A stretch of 64,000 nt of DNA from Fasciolopsis buskii (lineage: Eukaryota > Platyhelminthes > Trematoda > Plagiorchiida > Fasciolidae), in contig LUCM01000114.1 in the NCBI GenBank assembly GCA_008360955.1, forward strand, positions 62,001 through 126,000. The letters run 5' to 3'. The notes beneath the pieces are model-generated. The model saw only the letters and a list, made by a program, of their open reading frames with translations. It was not told the origin of the DNA and did no database searches. This document shows positions 12,501 to 24,400 of this stretch, in pieces; the stretch's first letter is position 1, and each line of letters starts with the position of its first letter. The position numbers and the translations under genes were made by a program.

Positions 12501-15500
12501 ATTTCGGAAAATGCGGATAAACAAAAACGTGAATAGGCCGCAGTTGATGATTTTTGTCCACGAATATCCCTAAAGTTTAGAGAATATGTGAAGAAACATT
12601 CTTTAAGGCCTCCTTTGTTCTAGCGAGTCTTACTACGCCATTTTAACGGGTTTTTATTATGAAGGTCTTTCGGACGAGTTTGAAAAATGGCCAAAAACGG
12701 TCCAATTCTTTTTTCAAACGGGTGCATTTGAGGTCGTTTTGGGGCGGTTGTGCTTATTGGGCACCTGCACATTCCCCATTTCCTTTACTTAGTGCTGGTG
12801 TTCAGATCTACACTGGGATGTTCTTTTCTGTGCAGGGTGTAAGCTTTCGCGTTGATAACCAAATCCAGGCAACCAGTGAAACCGGCCTTTTAAAATGGTA
12901 TTTTCTTGTTCTGAGGTTGTGATTGTTAGCATTCAGAATTTAGCAACTGACAAGTTATTGACAAATTTACTGACCTAACTGTCACTTGGTTGCTTATCCG
13001 CTTTGGCTGTTACACATTCTGAACAAACTGGCATTGTCACAGCTATCGGCTTGATTGGTTTTGGTCCAGCCGGTTTTCTTATTCCTTGGGGCTTGTTGTG
13101 TGCCGAAGTAACAATGTGATTCCCTTTAATCCGTGGCTTATACCAGCCTTTTGCTGTAAACCTAGAGGTTTTAAGTCCTTTCCTTTCTAATGGCTTCCAC
13201 ACAGCCATTTAGCGAAGGTGCTGAACTATGCGACATGAGCTTTCATACGTGCAGTAAGCGGTTAAAAGGCAACCGCCGTTGGCTGTTGAGCTGCAACGTA
13301 AAGCAAAGGTTGTCGTTCGTAATAACACGGCTTACATAACTTGCTTCAGCTACTTTACGAGCTGGACCCAGAACTATGGCAGGCCCTAATATACTTCTTT
13401 ACGGAAAGCGCAACATACTGAAGCGTCTATCTATGATCACCACTAACCGGTTCTGGTATATACCAAAGTTCATGGTTTGCTTCTCTATGTGCTTGGTTTA
13501 TTTTGCCGCATAGCAACCTAGCGTGAGTAAGATATCATTCTAACCTGAAATTCATCGCTTTTGGATGCGCTGCCATTTGTTAGCGTTATTGACGGATTTC
13601 AACACTACATCATGTTGTGTTGATGTTTCATGAATTTTTGATATTCAACTGGAAGAGGTCATTGGCTGCCGCGTTTGACACGCAGTCCTTTTATTCCGGA
13701 TTTTCTTCCCGGTTTTGAGGCAATAGATGTATACGTTTGATAATTCGAAAAACGGGCTGAACAGATGTCTAGTATTTTCTTTACTTCTCATCGGCGAATC
13801 GGATGTCAAATCTGTATAGATAGTCATTTTTGATTGCAGTAAATCTATCACTGAACTTACATAGTTGTACTGCGATTACATTGGAATTAAATCTCGCAAT
13901 ACAGCTGCCTGCATGTATCAGAAGTAATTTATAGTTGGACTCTTGTTAGCCATCTGAAAAATGTACTGTACGACAGCGTGCGGACGTTCCCAACTCGTCT
14001 ACCTATCGATTGGATTTACATGAAAATTTTGACTCCTGAAATTAGATGCATCGCTCAACAAGATGTCTATGAAAGACGCCTCTTTGATTGCCGTATTATG
14101 TTACCTCTACTTGTGTTTTACTTTCGGTACAAAAATAGCCGTCGTTGGGTGTATGTGCCTTGCTATGTGTTCTCCGGTACCTTTACCGCCCATTTACCTT
14201 GTACTTGGTAATTCGTCTGTGATTTTGTTGATCTATTAACGAAGGATGGTCGAAGTGTGCAGTGCGTTGCCCTCATAATAGAAGACAAGTAGAAAACCCA
14301 TAAAATATAACTATAAATTCAAGCCCCCCAGAAGGAGTTGCAAAACCAGACGCTATTTAGGCTGCAGAATAACCGATATCATGTTCCGGTAATTTTGGTA
14401 CTGCAAAATGAGTGACGACTGGCTGTTTTTTGAGATGCCTGCCGGATTCGCTCTATGCATCTCAACCGTCAGAATGACGTGCATCATGTAATGTGTTTTC
14501 GAACATGCGGCGCACAGACTGAGCCCAAATGACTGCATAGGGAAAAGGTGAATTTCAAAATGCTGTGAGTGTTAATCAATGGAATCAACTGGAAAGACCG
14601 AGTATCATTTCAGTGGCATGTAACACAAGTAATAATTCTTGCTGCACTTCGCCAGTGAACACGATGATCATCCGGTGTTCCTGGAAGGCATTTAGTTTTT
14701 ATCTCTGTAAAGCGGTTTAAATCGACGACACTGCATTCAGCGGTTACATGTTGCCAATGTTAACAGTGTGTTCCTAGGAAACACGGATTGTTTGCTGATT
14801 TTCTGCAAGTCATGCTGTCCCACAATGATTATATCATTGTGTTTCGGGCCCGTGTAGATCATCTTTGAAACGAGATTGTTGGAACGGTTAAGAAGCCAGA
14901 GAGATGTGTTAGGGCGATCGTATCACACTTGAAGCGATCCACTGGGATATCGACAAAATTCAATCCTACTGTCTAGTATCAGACGCTGGCCTGGAGAAGA
15001 ATCAAAACTTGTTTGTCATCCCATGTATGGGAACAGCATTTTTAACTAAAGTTAAGGTAAATTTAGTGTCGTTAGCTTGGTTGCGGTTAGCTTGATATTG
15101 GAAGGTTGGTGACGTCGCAATGCTGTTGACTAACACGTCTCAATGTTCTCAGCCTTCTTGATATTTCAGTACAGATTCTACGAAAGTGCTGCTAATGATG
15201 TCCTTAACAAGAGATTGACTTCAGCGCTTTTTATAAAGATGACTATTGTACTTTTGCAGTCGAAGCGGATGAAATTCAAGTTGGTATTCTGTCACTTGAT
15301 TTCTTCTGCTTGTAACAGTAGTTCATGTGACAACTGTGATTTCAGTACTGGTTATTTGAGTGATAATATGCTAACACATTCTGTTTGATTATTCTGTTGA
15401 TTTTCATTCACAGCAGATGGGTCCGTTAATTTATTACAAGTGCTTACAAATGTGTAGCTGTAAAGATAAAGGGGAAAACCCATAAAGATCATATCTAGTT

Positions 15501-17926
15501 GTTTCGATAGTAGGAGTATTGAAATGTAAAATCAAAAAATGAGATTAAGAGACAATTTGAGCTAGTTTCACAACTTAACGTTTTAAAAATTTGGTAGAGA
15601 TTAAACAAGCGATGAAATGAAACCGAGGCACCGGTTTGATAGGATATTTAAAGCGATCATGACAAATGTGTCCAAGGGAACTTCGATGAACCGCACAACT
15701 AAATAATCATGTCGCTGCAATTCTTCGAAATTTTGTGAATTTGTCCGGCTACAATGTTTGCACGTTCCCTCCAGCATCCGCAAAATTTTGACAGTCGGCT
15801 TGCCATCAGCGAAAAGACTAATGTTTCCGACGACATAACTAGGAGGCAACCGTGCGTATCACTCCTTTGCTTCTCCAGGAGAACCCATTTTTGTGAATTA
15901 CTTAATAATCACTCGAATGGTCATAACTGGATCACCCGAACGCACTGCTTTGGATCCGTCGCATGTGAAGCGTTTCGGATTTGCGAAAGTAACCGCAGGA
16001 ATGTGTACAGACCGAGTGTAATTGACGAACAGCTTTCACCGCTTAACATAGGGCCAACCCATCATCTAAAACCATATGAATAGACCCCAAAATCCAGATA
16101 CCAGTGGATAAGAAGTATTTGCTCTATATACCCAAACACTGTAAAAATTACAGTATTTAAGATGCAATATCTAACTGATGACGTGGTTCTGAGATTGGTG
16201 AACTGTTTCCGAAACAAATAGTAATCTTTACACTGATTTTCGGCCTCGTACACATGGTGCTTTGGTTTTTCCCCAGATTGATTCATTGCTCCGGTCTATT
16301 TAGGATGTATATTTTAAGTTATTTTTTATGTTCGCGTAATTCTCATGTATTAACAAATCTATTTATTTTACTGCCTTATTTTTTCGGTGGCCAGTGTGGT
16401 GGACTTACAGAAAATGTTTCTCAACTGCACTGCTTCGGCAATATTGATTCGAGTACCCCTCGAAAATTGCGAGTAATACCAAAATGAATTCTGCGAAACA
16501 TCTACTGTTGCAGTTGGGTGGGATGGGGTTCGTGCAGACAAATAACCGTGTTGGTTTTTCATAAGCGTTTTCCTCATTCTGCTACGAAAAACTAAAACTC
16601 ATCAATCTTCAGATTATACAGACGGGTTAGGGGAGAGAAACCTGTACTGGTCAAATGAAGCACACAGTCTGATAATGTTCCATCGGTTTTTGTTGACTTT
16701 CGATTCAGCTTCTAAGAAACACGGATTCGCCTGCTAAGATTTGTTATATCTAATAATTTTGCAGATGGTGTAACGAATACACGGTCTGCATTTTACGCTA
16801 ATCAGAGGGTTACAATGATACGTTTAATGGTGGTTATTTCATTTCCGCTTGACGGCGCACCTAGCCAGAGGCCAATGGCAACCATTTTTCGACCGCCAAA
16901 GTGTTAGCATCGCTCTCGATTTATGTCGGGTGTGGTTTGAACTTGAATTGTCTGGGAACAAATTGAGTTTGATCGGATAACGACCAAGATTGTTAGACGA
17001 GTAGTCTGGGTAGACTTGTATTATGAGACAGCCAAATGAACAAAATTAACAGCAGTTGTATGGTTGAAATAAATACCAGTCCGGGAATGCCGTTCTGGTG
17101 CCTAGTTTTCGTAACATCCACAGGGGACGTTGCAATTGGTAGGGAAGGACTGAACACAGCCAAAACGTGATGCATTGCAATCTGTTAGAAGTCGAAGAAG
17201 TGTCCGTAGCCCACCGTTTGGAAACGGAAAAAATGGCAATGAGTTTGCTCATAACCAGGAAGCAATCGTATCTTTGATTGCGGAGTTTTCCGATAAACCA
17301 ACTGGTCCTGACTGCTACCGAAATTACCCGTTCACACAAGGGAAAGTAGGTTTTTATTTTGTTCAAAATTTCTGAAACGAATTCTCACAGACTTGGAATA
17401 ACAGAGAATAGAAGCTGTTGTTTGCGCACGGAAGATAAGAGATAACGGAGAAGGATTAGGGGAAGGTGGAGATGTATCACGATTTCACGAAGTGTCAACA
17501 CAATGAAAGCCTGAAGTAGAAGAAAAAATAATGTTAGTCACCAGTACAAATAAATAAACAAAGATCAAAAGTGAAATAACGACTGCTGTAAGATGATGTG
17601 AAGTGGAAAAGTGTAGGATGGCTAAGGCAGTCAAATTGGTTTTCGACGTCGATTGGACCAAAGTCAACTGACATACGTGAATATTTTCAACGATAGGTTG
17701 GCACATTCAATATCATATTGAACTCTAGCGTTTCGCAGATGAAGGTGAAAAGAAAAGTCGACAAAGCGACACTGCACGACTTGTTTCCAGAACAACGTGC
17801 GATCTTAAAGCAAATATTTGGTCATGATTCAACACGAGAAGGACCTGTTTAATCTACGGGATATATGGCTCGCCATTGATAAAACCGGTCAAAAAGACTG
17901 CAAAAAACTGTTGGTAACGAATATTA
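9503..17926. other. no gene recognised
   Basis: Intergenic or 3'-flanking DNA. Isolated donor-like sites occur (for example minus-strand GTAAGT near 11665 and near 13860), but no convincing exon chain or protein family is visible. Confidence 0.55.
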
Positions 17927-18009
17927 TTATACTGTTATGCGGAGCGATGGGTGTCTTTCAATCCCTTGTTTTATAATTTTATTGCACGGTTGTTTTAATT
18001 CCTTTTCAA
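17927..18009 (-). other. possible alternative terminal exon
   Basis: After a GGGAGCAG acceptor, phase 1 is open for 26 codons to a TAA. It is basic and reads Glu-Lys-Glu-Leu-Lys-Gln-Pro-Cys-Asn-Lys near the start. It fits in phase only with the alternative frame of the exon at 18235-18280. It rests on one splice signal and a short frame, so chance is likely. Confidence 0.18.
17978..17983 (-). terminator. possible polyadenylation signal AATAAA
   Basis: Minus-strand AATAAA about 270 nt beyond the finger-frame stop codons, a reasonable place for the 3' end of the zinc-finger transcript. The hexamer is common in AT-rich DNA, so position is the only support. Confidence 0.3.
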
Positions 18010-18234
18010 CTGCTCCCAGCCACAAAGCAAACGGCGTGTTGATCTGAAGCATGTACCCGGTTGAGGGGCAGCGAAATGGTCTTAGACAAAATTAACGCAC
18101 TGTTGTTCTACCGACGTGATGCCAGAATTGGGATTAGCATAAAAATCGGTAACTGAGTTATTCAGCCAGTCTGCTAGCAAACCGTTGACCTTTTACTAAA
18201 CGGCACTGACTGGTTTGATTGCCAAGGAACTCAC

Positions 18235-18280
18235 CTCGTTGGTTCTCGCTCAGTTCATACTCGGCAAACAGGTACTTGGC
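18235..18280 (-). other. possible small exon beyond the last finger
   Basis: CTTGCAG acceptor and GTGAGT donor bound 46 nt. In the finger frame it stops after seven codons. In the frame one base over it stays open and reads Ala-Lys-Tyr-Leu-Phe-Ala-Glu-Tyr-Glu-Leu-Ser-Glu-Asn-Gln-Arg. It could be a 3' untranslated exon for the finger form or coding in an alternatively spliced form. Confidence 0.3.
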
Positions 18281-18401
18281 CTGCAAGAATTAACCTCATC
18301 AATGGACAGCCTCTTACCATGTACGGTCGATCGATGTGATCGCAATGTGGCTCGAGTGCGGAATTCCATTTTACAATCTCGACAACGGTAAGGTTTGCCC
18401 C
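18250..18401 (-). CDS. zinc-finger exon 8 (C2H2) and C-terminus
   Basis: Starts after a TTCTAG acceptor in phase 1 and encodes Gly-Lys-Pro-Tyr-Arg-Cys-Arg-Asp-Cys-Lys-Met-Glu-Phe, helix Arg-Thr-Arg-Ala-Thr-Leu-Arg-Ser-His, then H-x4-H ending Thr-Val-His-Gly. Reading on without splicing gives about 21 more residues (Lys-Arg-Leu-Ser-Ile-Asp-Glu...) and a TGA at 18250-18252. Alternatively a GTAAGA donor after 18318 and a CAG acceptor before 18280 define a 37-nt intron; splicing it leads to a TGA at 18255-18257. Either way the finger frame ends within a few bases of 18250. The 18318-18401 part is 84 nt instead of 87. The finger is firm; the tail is not. Confidence 0.88.
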
Positions 18402-21400
18402 CTAGAATTGGACAAAGGGGAATGAAAGTTAAAGTGAGGGCCCTTTGCGCAAAGTACTAAACTTACCTTCATGCTGAATAATGTAATGTTTCCGAAGAGC
18501 CTGATGTACGGAAAAGTGCTTGCCGCAGGCAGAACAAATAAAAGCCTTGGTACCTGTTGGGGGAAATAAAGCTGTGGTTCAGGGTAATTCCCATTCAAAC
18601 TGTTCAATGTAAAGACCTTCGAAGAAGTAGTGCAGACTAAACTGTTATCCGACAGAAAAGAGCATCCGATGAATCACCTCCTACTGACAAAATGTTTCAT
18701 TAATAGGCCGATGGGATGGAGGCTACTGAACAAAGTTGACAAAACGATGAACGGAAACTACATTTGATGACTACCTTGACCAGATGATGATATTTTGATG
18801 GCACTTTTGCTTCGCTTTGAAAATCCCCGCTCTGGTCGCAAAAAACGGTTATCCTGTTTACTATCAACCCGAATTGAGGGACTTTGTAAATTCCAGACTG
18901 ATGCACAACTGCAAATTTGATAGGACCGAGGTTTATAATAGCTTTTCACTGAAAATCCAACTTAAAAACAACGCCCCTAGTGAAGTGCTCTACGAATGGG
19001 TGAAACACATAACAACCTGAACATTCTACGGTAAGGCAGTTGTAGCAGCCTGAAATTCTGCAGCAGAAAGAAAGCAGCCAATCGTAACTCACCCTCGTGT
19101 ACGGTGGCTTCATGGAGTCTGACGTATTCTTTGGAAGCAAAAGATTTTTCGCAGTATGTACAACCGTAACGACAGATGGCTAAATTCAATCGAAATTATG
19201 AGCAAAGATATATTATTGTTGCATAGAATCACCGAAAAATATTTAGTGTGAAACAAGAAAGCTATTATCAGCAAACAGATGTTAGAAAAGGGTGAGCTGG
19301 TGCTTCATCAACCGAGCCCGCTACTGATTGATCAGATAAACTTTTCAGCTAACCAGAACCTTTCAGTTCAGCTCAGTTTACACCATTCGAAACCTTGCAC
19401 CAATGTGTTCTGCTTTTGGCTGTTACCTCACAGCACCCTCCGCTCAGGGAAGAGAGTACCGGAAACGGTGAAAAAGCCATTGTGATATAATAAGTTGAAG
19501 AACCATATGTAAGAGGGAGCATTTCGGGGATGAAAACGGCACTGAACCGTATCACGCATAGGTAATGAGTCACGTCCGAAATTGAGGTTAAGACAGGCAG
19601 GTGGAGCGATAGCATCGACTGATAAGTAAGCGAATGAAGTGTCCAAGACAGTGATTAAGTGGTTTAACAATACACTGCACGGAAGGATTATCAATATCAT
19701 TTGGACCGGTTAGTTATGATCAGTGTTTGGTTGCGGTCTATCAACTAACGAAAAAAATCACTGAAACACGGAAGACGCTCCTCTCAGAAGTTGTGACGCT
19801 CACTGAGGCACAGTAATGTTTGTGATATGTATTGGAAACTGGCATTAAATTTTTCGGTTTCACCTGATGTCTTTAATCAGTATTCTCTTGTATAAATAAC
19901 TATATACCGAAGTGATCTTCTTGGTAAGTTATGGAGCTTATTACATCCGTTTGAAAGGTTTTTACTGTTCATTAATTTCCCAATCGTTATGCGTCCCTTG
20001 GCGACAATCCGGTTCGGAAATATCCTTTGCCTTTTATAAAATTTCGGAGGCACATAGAATTTCGGGGCTCACATGGTTGATAAAACGACAACAATGGAAA
20101 AACAGAAGCTTGGAACGCTAAGGATAACCTATCTGACACTATGGAAAGAGTAAACACATGAAACCGACGACATAATTAGTAAATGGGCAGTAGTTCGGAA
20201 GAAACAGAACTTCGCGTACACATCAGGTGTCATCTGGGAAAACGAATACATCCAAAGGCACTAACGTGACATTTCAGGCAGAAAAAATTCATACTAGGGC
20301 TTTCTGGTTCACTGGATGCGGGTAGTGGCACCAAATTCATCGCGTCGTGAACATCTACGGACAGAATAGTAATCAAAATAGTGGGGGAAGACCTATATGA
20401 GTTTTGCCTCTATTCAGTTATACTTAAACGCTCAAACGTTGCTACCAGTGAAAAACAAACAATAAATCAATTGGTTTAGTGCCAAATTTCAGGGTAAGAA
20501 ATAGCGGAAAATCAAATGAAGTTTTATTTAGCATGCTGAATTAGTATTTATACATGATAAAGAGTTGTAATTGAACACGCACGCAAACACACAGATATGT
20601 GCGCTGCACAAACAAAATACTGTCTTACCTCGGTTATCTTTGTTCTGATTGTATTCTTCGTCATCGTCCAATTTATCATCAACAATGGTCGATCCAGGAC
20701 CTCGGGCTGTAAACCAAGGAGGTTTGGCGAGGGAGGATCGAATGGATTGTGCAGAGGACAAATTAGATGAGGATGATGTCATAGTTCTGACCTATTTTCT
20801 TTTCAGTCTTTCCATTCATTGATCTCAACTTTTTTTGCAACAAATTTTTTCTTCCGCCTTACTGTTATCAATGATCTAGGGACTATCCTGATGATTAAAT
20901 AAAATATCTGGATGGCCGACTGCCGGTTGATCGTTTGCCTTTTATCATTTCCTTTCTTGCTTAATGACGCAGCATTGCATATCGTTCTTGAACAAAGAAC
21001 TGTGATTATTTGTAGGCTGCAAATAGGCGAATTACCCTAGATAAGAGTATATGCATGTGACTTTCACCGTTTGATCACAGTGTCACGTGCCAGAAACGTC
21101 AACTAAGGCGACCTACAGAAAAATCGCAACAATTATCGTGCGCCGAATTATTATATCAGTACTTCCAATTGAAGAATGCATCAATAGGCGTATAATCGTG
21201 TTTATTGCTGGAACTGAGATTTTCAAATTTGCCAATGAATCAGAGTCATGAGTCTGGGGTTTCCAACGGGTGTCAAGTTGTCTAGTAAACCTACCCTCAC
21301 GGACGGAAAAGCAAGTCATTTTTTTAAAGATAAACCAATACCCAGTGGGTAACTAAAAACAAACAAACAGAACGCGAGTAAATTGAGGGAGACCTCTATG

Positions 21401-24400
21401 GTGGAAGTCATTTGATGTTCATGCAGTAGTTTGTGAGTGTTTCAAGCCCAATGGTCAGAAACGTGTTATATACGCCCTCCTATCTTAATACCTTCTGTTA
21501 ATCACAGTTTTGGGGATAACAGGAGCCAAATCTTGCCATGCGTAATACCTGCACCCATTCTTGTCACCTGGTAAAATTAGCGGCCGAAAATCAGTAGAAG
21601 TCACACGGAAATATACTAGACCGTATTTCAGAGTAGAAACCTATCTGCCTTTGTAACTGGTAAAATCATCACCGTGGATTTGCATAACGCAATACGCGCG
21701 AAAACAACCTAAAACTTTATTGAGCAGATAAAATTCTGTTGTCTGGGCTAATTCACCGCAACAGTCAGAAGAGAAAATAAAAATTCCTAAAAAGGGACGT
21801 ATAAAATCAATTGATAGTCTGTAAAAGGATTAAGCATGGACAAGACTAATAAGCAATTAGCGTTTAGGTATTTATGAGTTATCAGCTGCGAAAACCACGC
21901 TTGGTTCGAGTGAAGGAGTTTGGCTGTCTGTGGTTATGTGAAATAAAGTCAGATCAAGACAAACCACATGGATACGATTACCAGAAACCGATCGAAATGA
22001 AATTCGGCGGTATCCTTGCCTCACGCCGTTGCTTGTTTGGGGAATTATTAACGGACCAGAATTCAAAAACTCCCAAGCAAATTACTCTTGGTCAGACGTA
22101 CAGTTTGTCAAGCTACAGAGTCAATGTCCTTTCTAACAACAGAACACGGCCAACGGTTATCCTTTCGTGAAATGAAAGAGCGAGGAAGGTCAATTTTTTT
22201 TGACGAAAGGTCTTCATGACGCACTTAAAATGCTGATAGATATAGCTGATGAAATATGTCTTCTAGAAGATCTCTATCTATTTTATTTAGCTTGCCTGGA
22301 TTAAAGTTGGACGGGATGCTACCTAATTTCCAATTATAAACATTTCACAGAAACCGATTTCACCTGATAAACCATATCGTAATTTCAAAAGCGTGTATTT
22401 GTAGAAGTACAGGACTGAGGTTGTTCAACTGAATACTGTAGGATCTTCGGAGAAAAAGATAATCCCCAAAAGTACATTATCATCAAGAAGTGGAATGCGG
22501 CAAATCAAATACTGCCAACTAATCAACTTATTCCCAGTGAGATGATTCAAACCCGCAACCTTCCATGTTAAACGCCGCCAAGATGATCGCGTGACCATCG
22601 CCGCCCGAAGTAGTGCATTTATGGATGTGTCTGATGAGGGCAAGTGCTTTGCAGCAAAACTAACGAATGGTTTTTAAACCCGCCTCTATGAGTGAGGAGC
22701 CAGATAAGCGTTGCTACTTTCTGTTACTCTCAGAGTTTCTGTTTTACGATCAAGTTAGTGCATTGTTTGACAGTCCCGAGAAGCGCAGTGTCCATCAGTG
22801 AATTTTTGTACTAAACTGGCGTTGCCAAACACTCAGTTTGTATAATTTTAAAGGGCAAATTTCCAAAGTGTGTCGATTTGGTTTGGTATCTTCTTCCCAA
22901 AATAAATGATAAACGACACTCATCTAACCAACAGTTAGATTTCCTGAACATTGAGAACAGAAACGTCTGCTGAACTTTCAATTCAGACAAAAATGGATAA
23001 ACAAATCCCATTGGCCAAGAACTGATTAACGACGACCCCGTCTAACGATTCTTTCATCTTTTGGACCCGTGTTCTGATTGATGCAGTCAATTCATTTCTC
23101 TAACGACTATCTCATGCAACTAAACTGGGTACTATGCGGATTCCGTATAATGCACTTGAACTTGTCTCTTACCAAATTCTATTTCTTGCTTTCGCATCTC
23201 ATTGAGACCATGAGTAAACGTTGTAACGACTTCGGGTGCAGATCGGTTATGCAATCGATCCCAAATGTGACACAGAATTCGGTTCTGATCAATATATTAT
23301 TTTTTTTATTACAAGGGCGTAGTCAAAGAGACATTCCCCCAGCCACTACATCCCATTACATGGGGGACGGTAAACCGGCAATCTTGACCGTGAAACTTGG
23401 AGTGGCATAGAACCACAAAAGTTCCTATTAGGTCAGGTGTGGTAACGATCCGGGCGACAACGATTTTCGGGCTATCATCAAAGTGCCTATGGGATCTGGG
23501 ATTCGAAACTCTGAGCACCTCGGGGTGACGGTCACTCATTACACATGACCATAACAAAAATTACACTTTTTCGAAACAAGAACACGTCTCGGATGGGTTG
23601 CCATTTAACGTGGTGAAGAGAATTTGTTTAATTCAAACTAGATGAGCATTTCTGTCACATACTGCTGTGAACGCTCGGATGCAAAGTAAGGTGATAGATG
23701 CTTGATTAGGGGGTCTAGATTAGATTGGCAATACTCACAATACTCCAGCCTAAGCATTACGAGCAGAACGGGAAAACTTGTGGTTTCCTTCAACACTCAC
23801 TGGCCTAAGAGGTGGAAATTGCAGGCTAGTGCTGATCTCTAATTAACAACAATTCCCGACAAATGTTTCTTTTTCCTGTGCTTGCGTACAATTTATGGGA
23901 GAATAAGTTACTGTGGAAACTTACATGTGGAAGAGACTTCGGCGGAGGACTGTTGAACGGACTAAAAGAGACAGTAAAAAGTGCTTTCAAGAACATGCGC
24001 ATCCAAGAAGCAGGTGTTGTTCAAAAATACTGATTACATAAATTCAACTAGTTAATTAGCCGTAGTTAATGCAGTCCTTAACCTATTTATCCTTTGCTAT
24101 TGCAATTTTAAGACTTGTCAAAAGTGAAGGATAAAAGTTTAAAAATGTTCCGTTTCCCTTAGTTCTTCAGGATCGATGACTATCAGTGCCCATATAGATG
24201 AGGAGATGAAAAATTTTGTGTATTCACTTCTGCCACATAACAGCAAGGAAACCCAAATATTAGAATGTAAAAATTAACACTTTCTCCTAGATTGTGAGTT
24301 AGTATGACATTTGTTTGGCGCATGGTAGCCGTAAATTGTGAAGTTGATAGAGAAACGATCGAAGTGAAGATTAGAGTTGTTTTTCTCGCATCCCCCCTCA

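Noticed and set aside
13870..13920. Possible 48-nt phase-1/phase-1 exon before a GTAAGT donor near 13860
   Set aside because: It fits in phase but has no motif, lies about 4 kb beyond the stop of the finger gene, and its acceptor is ordinary.
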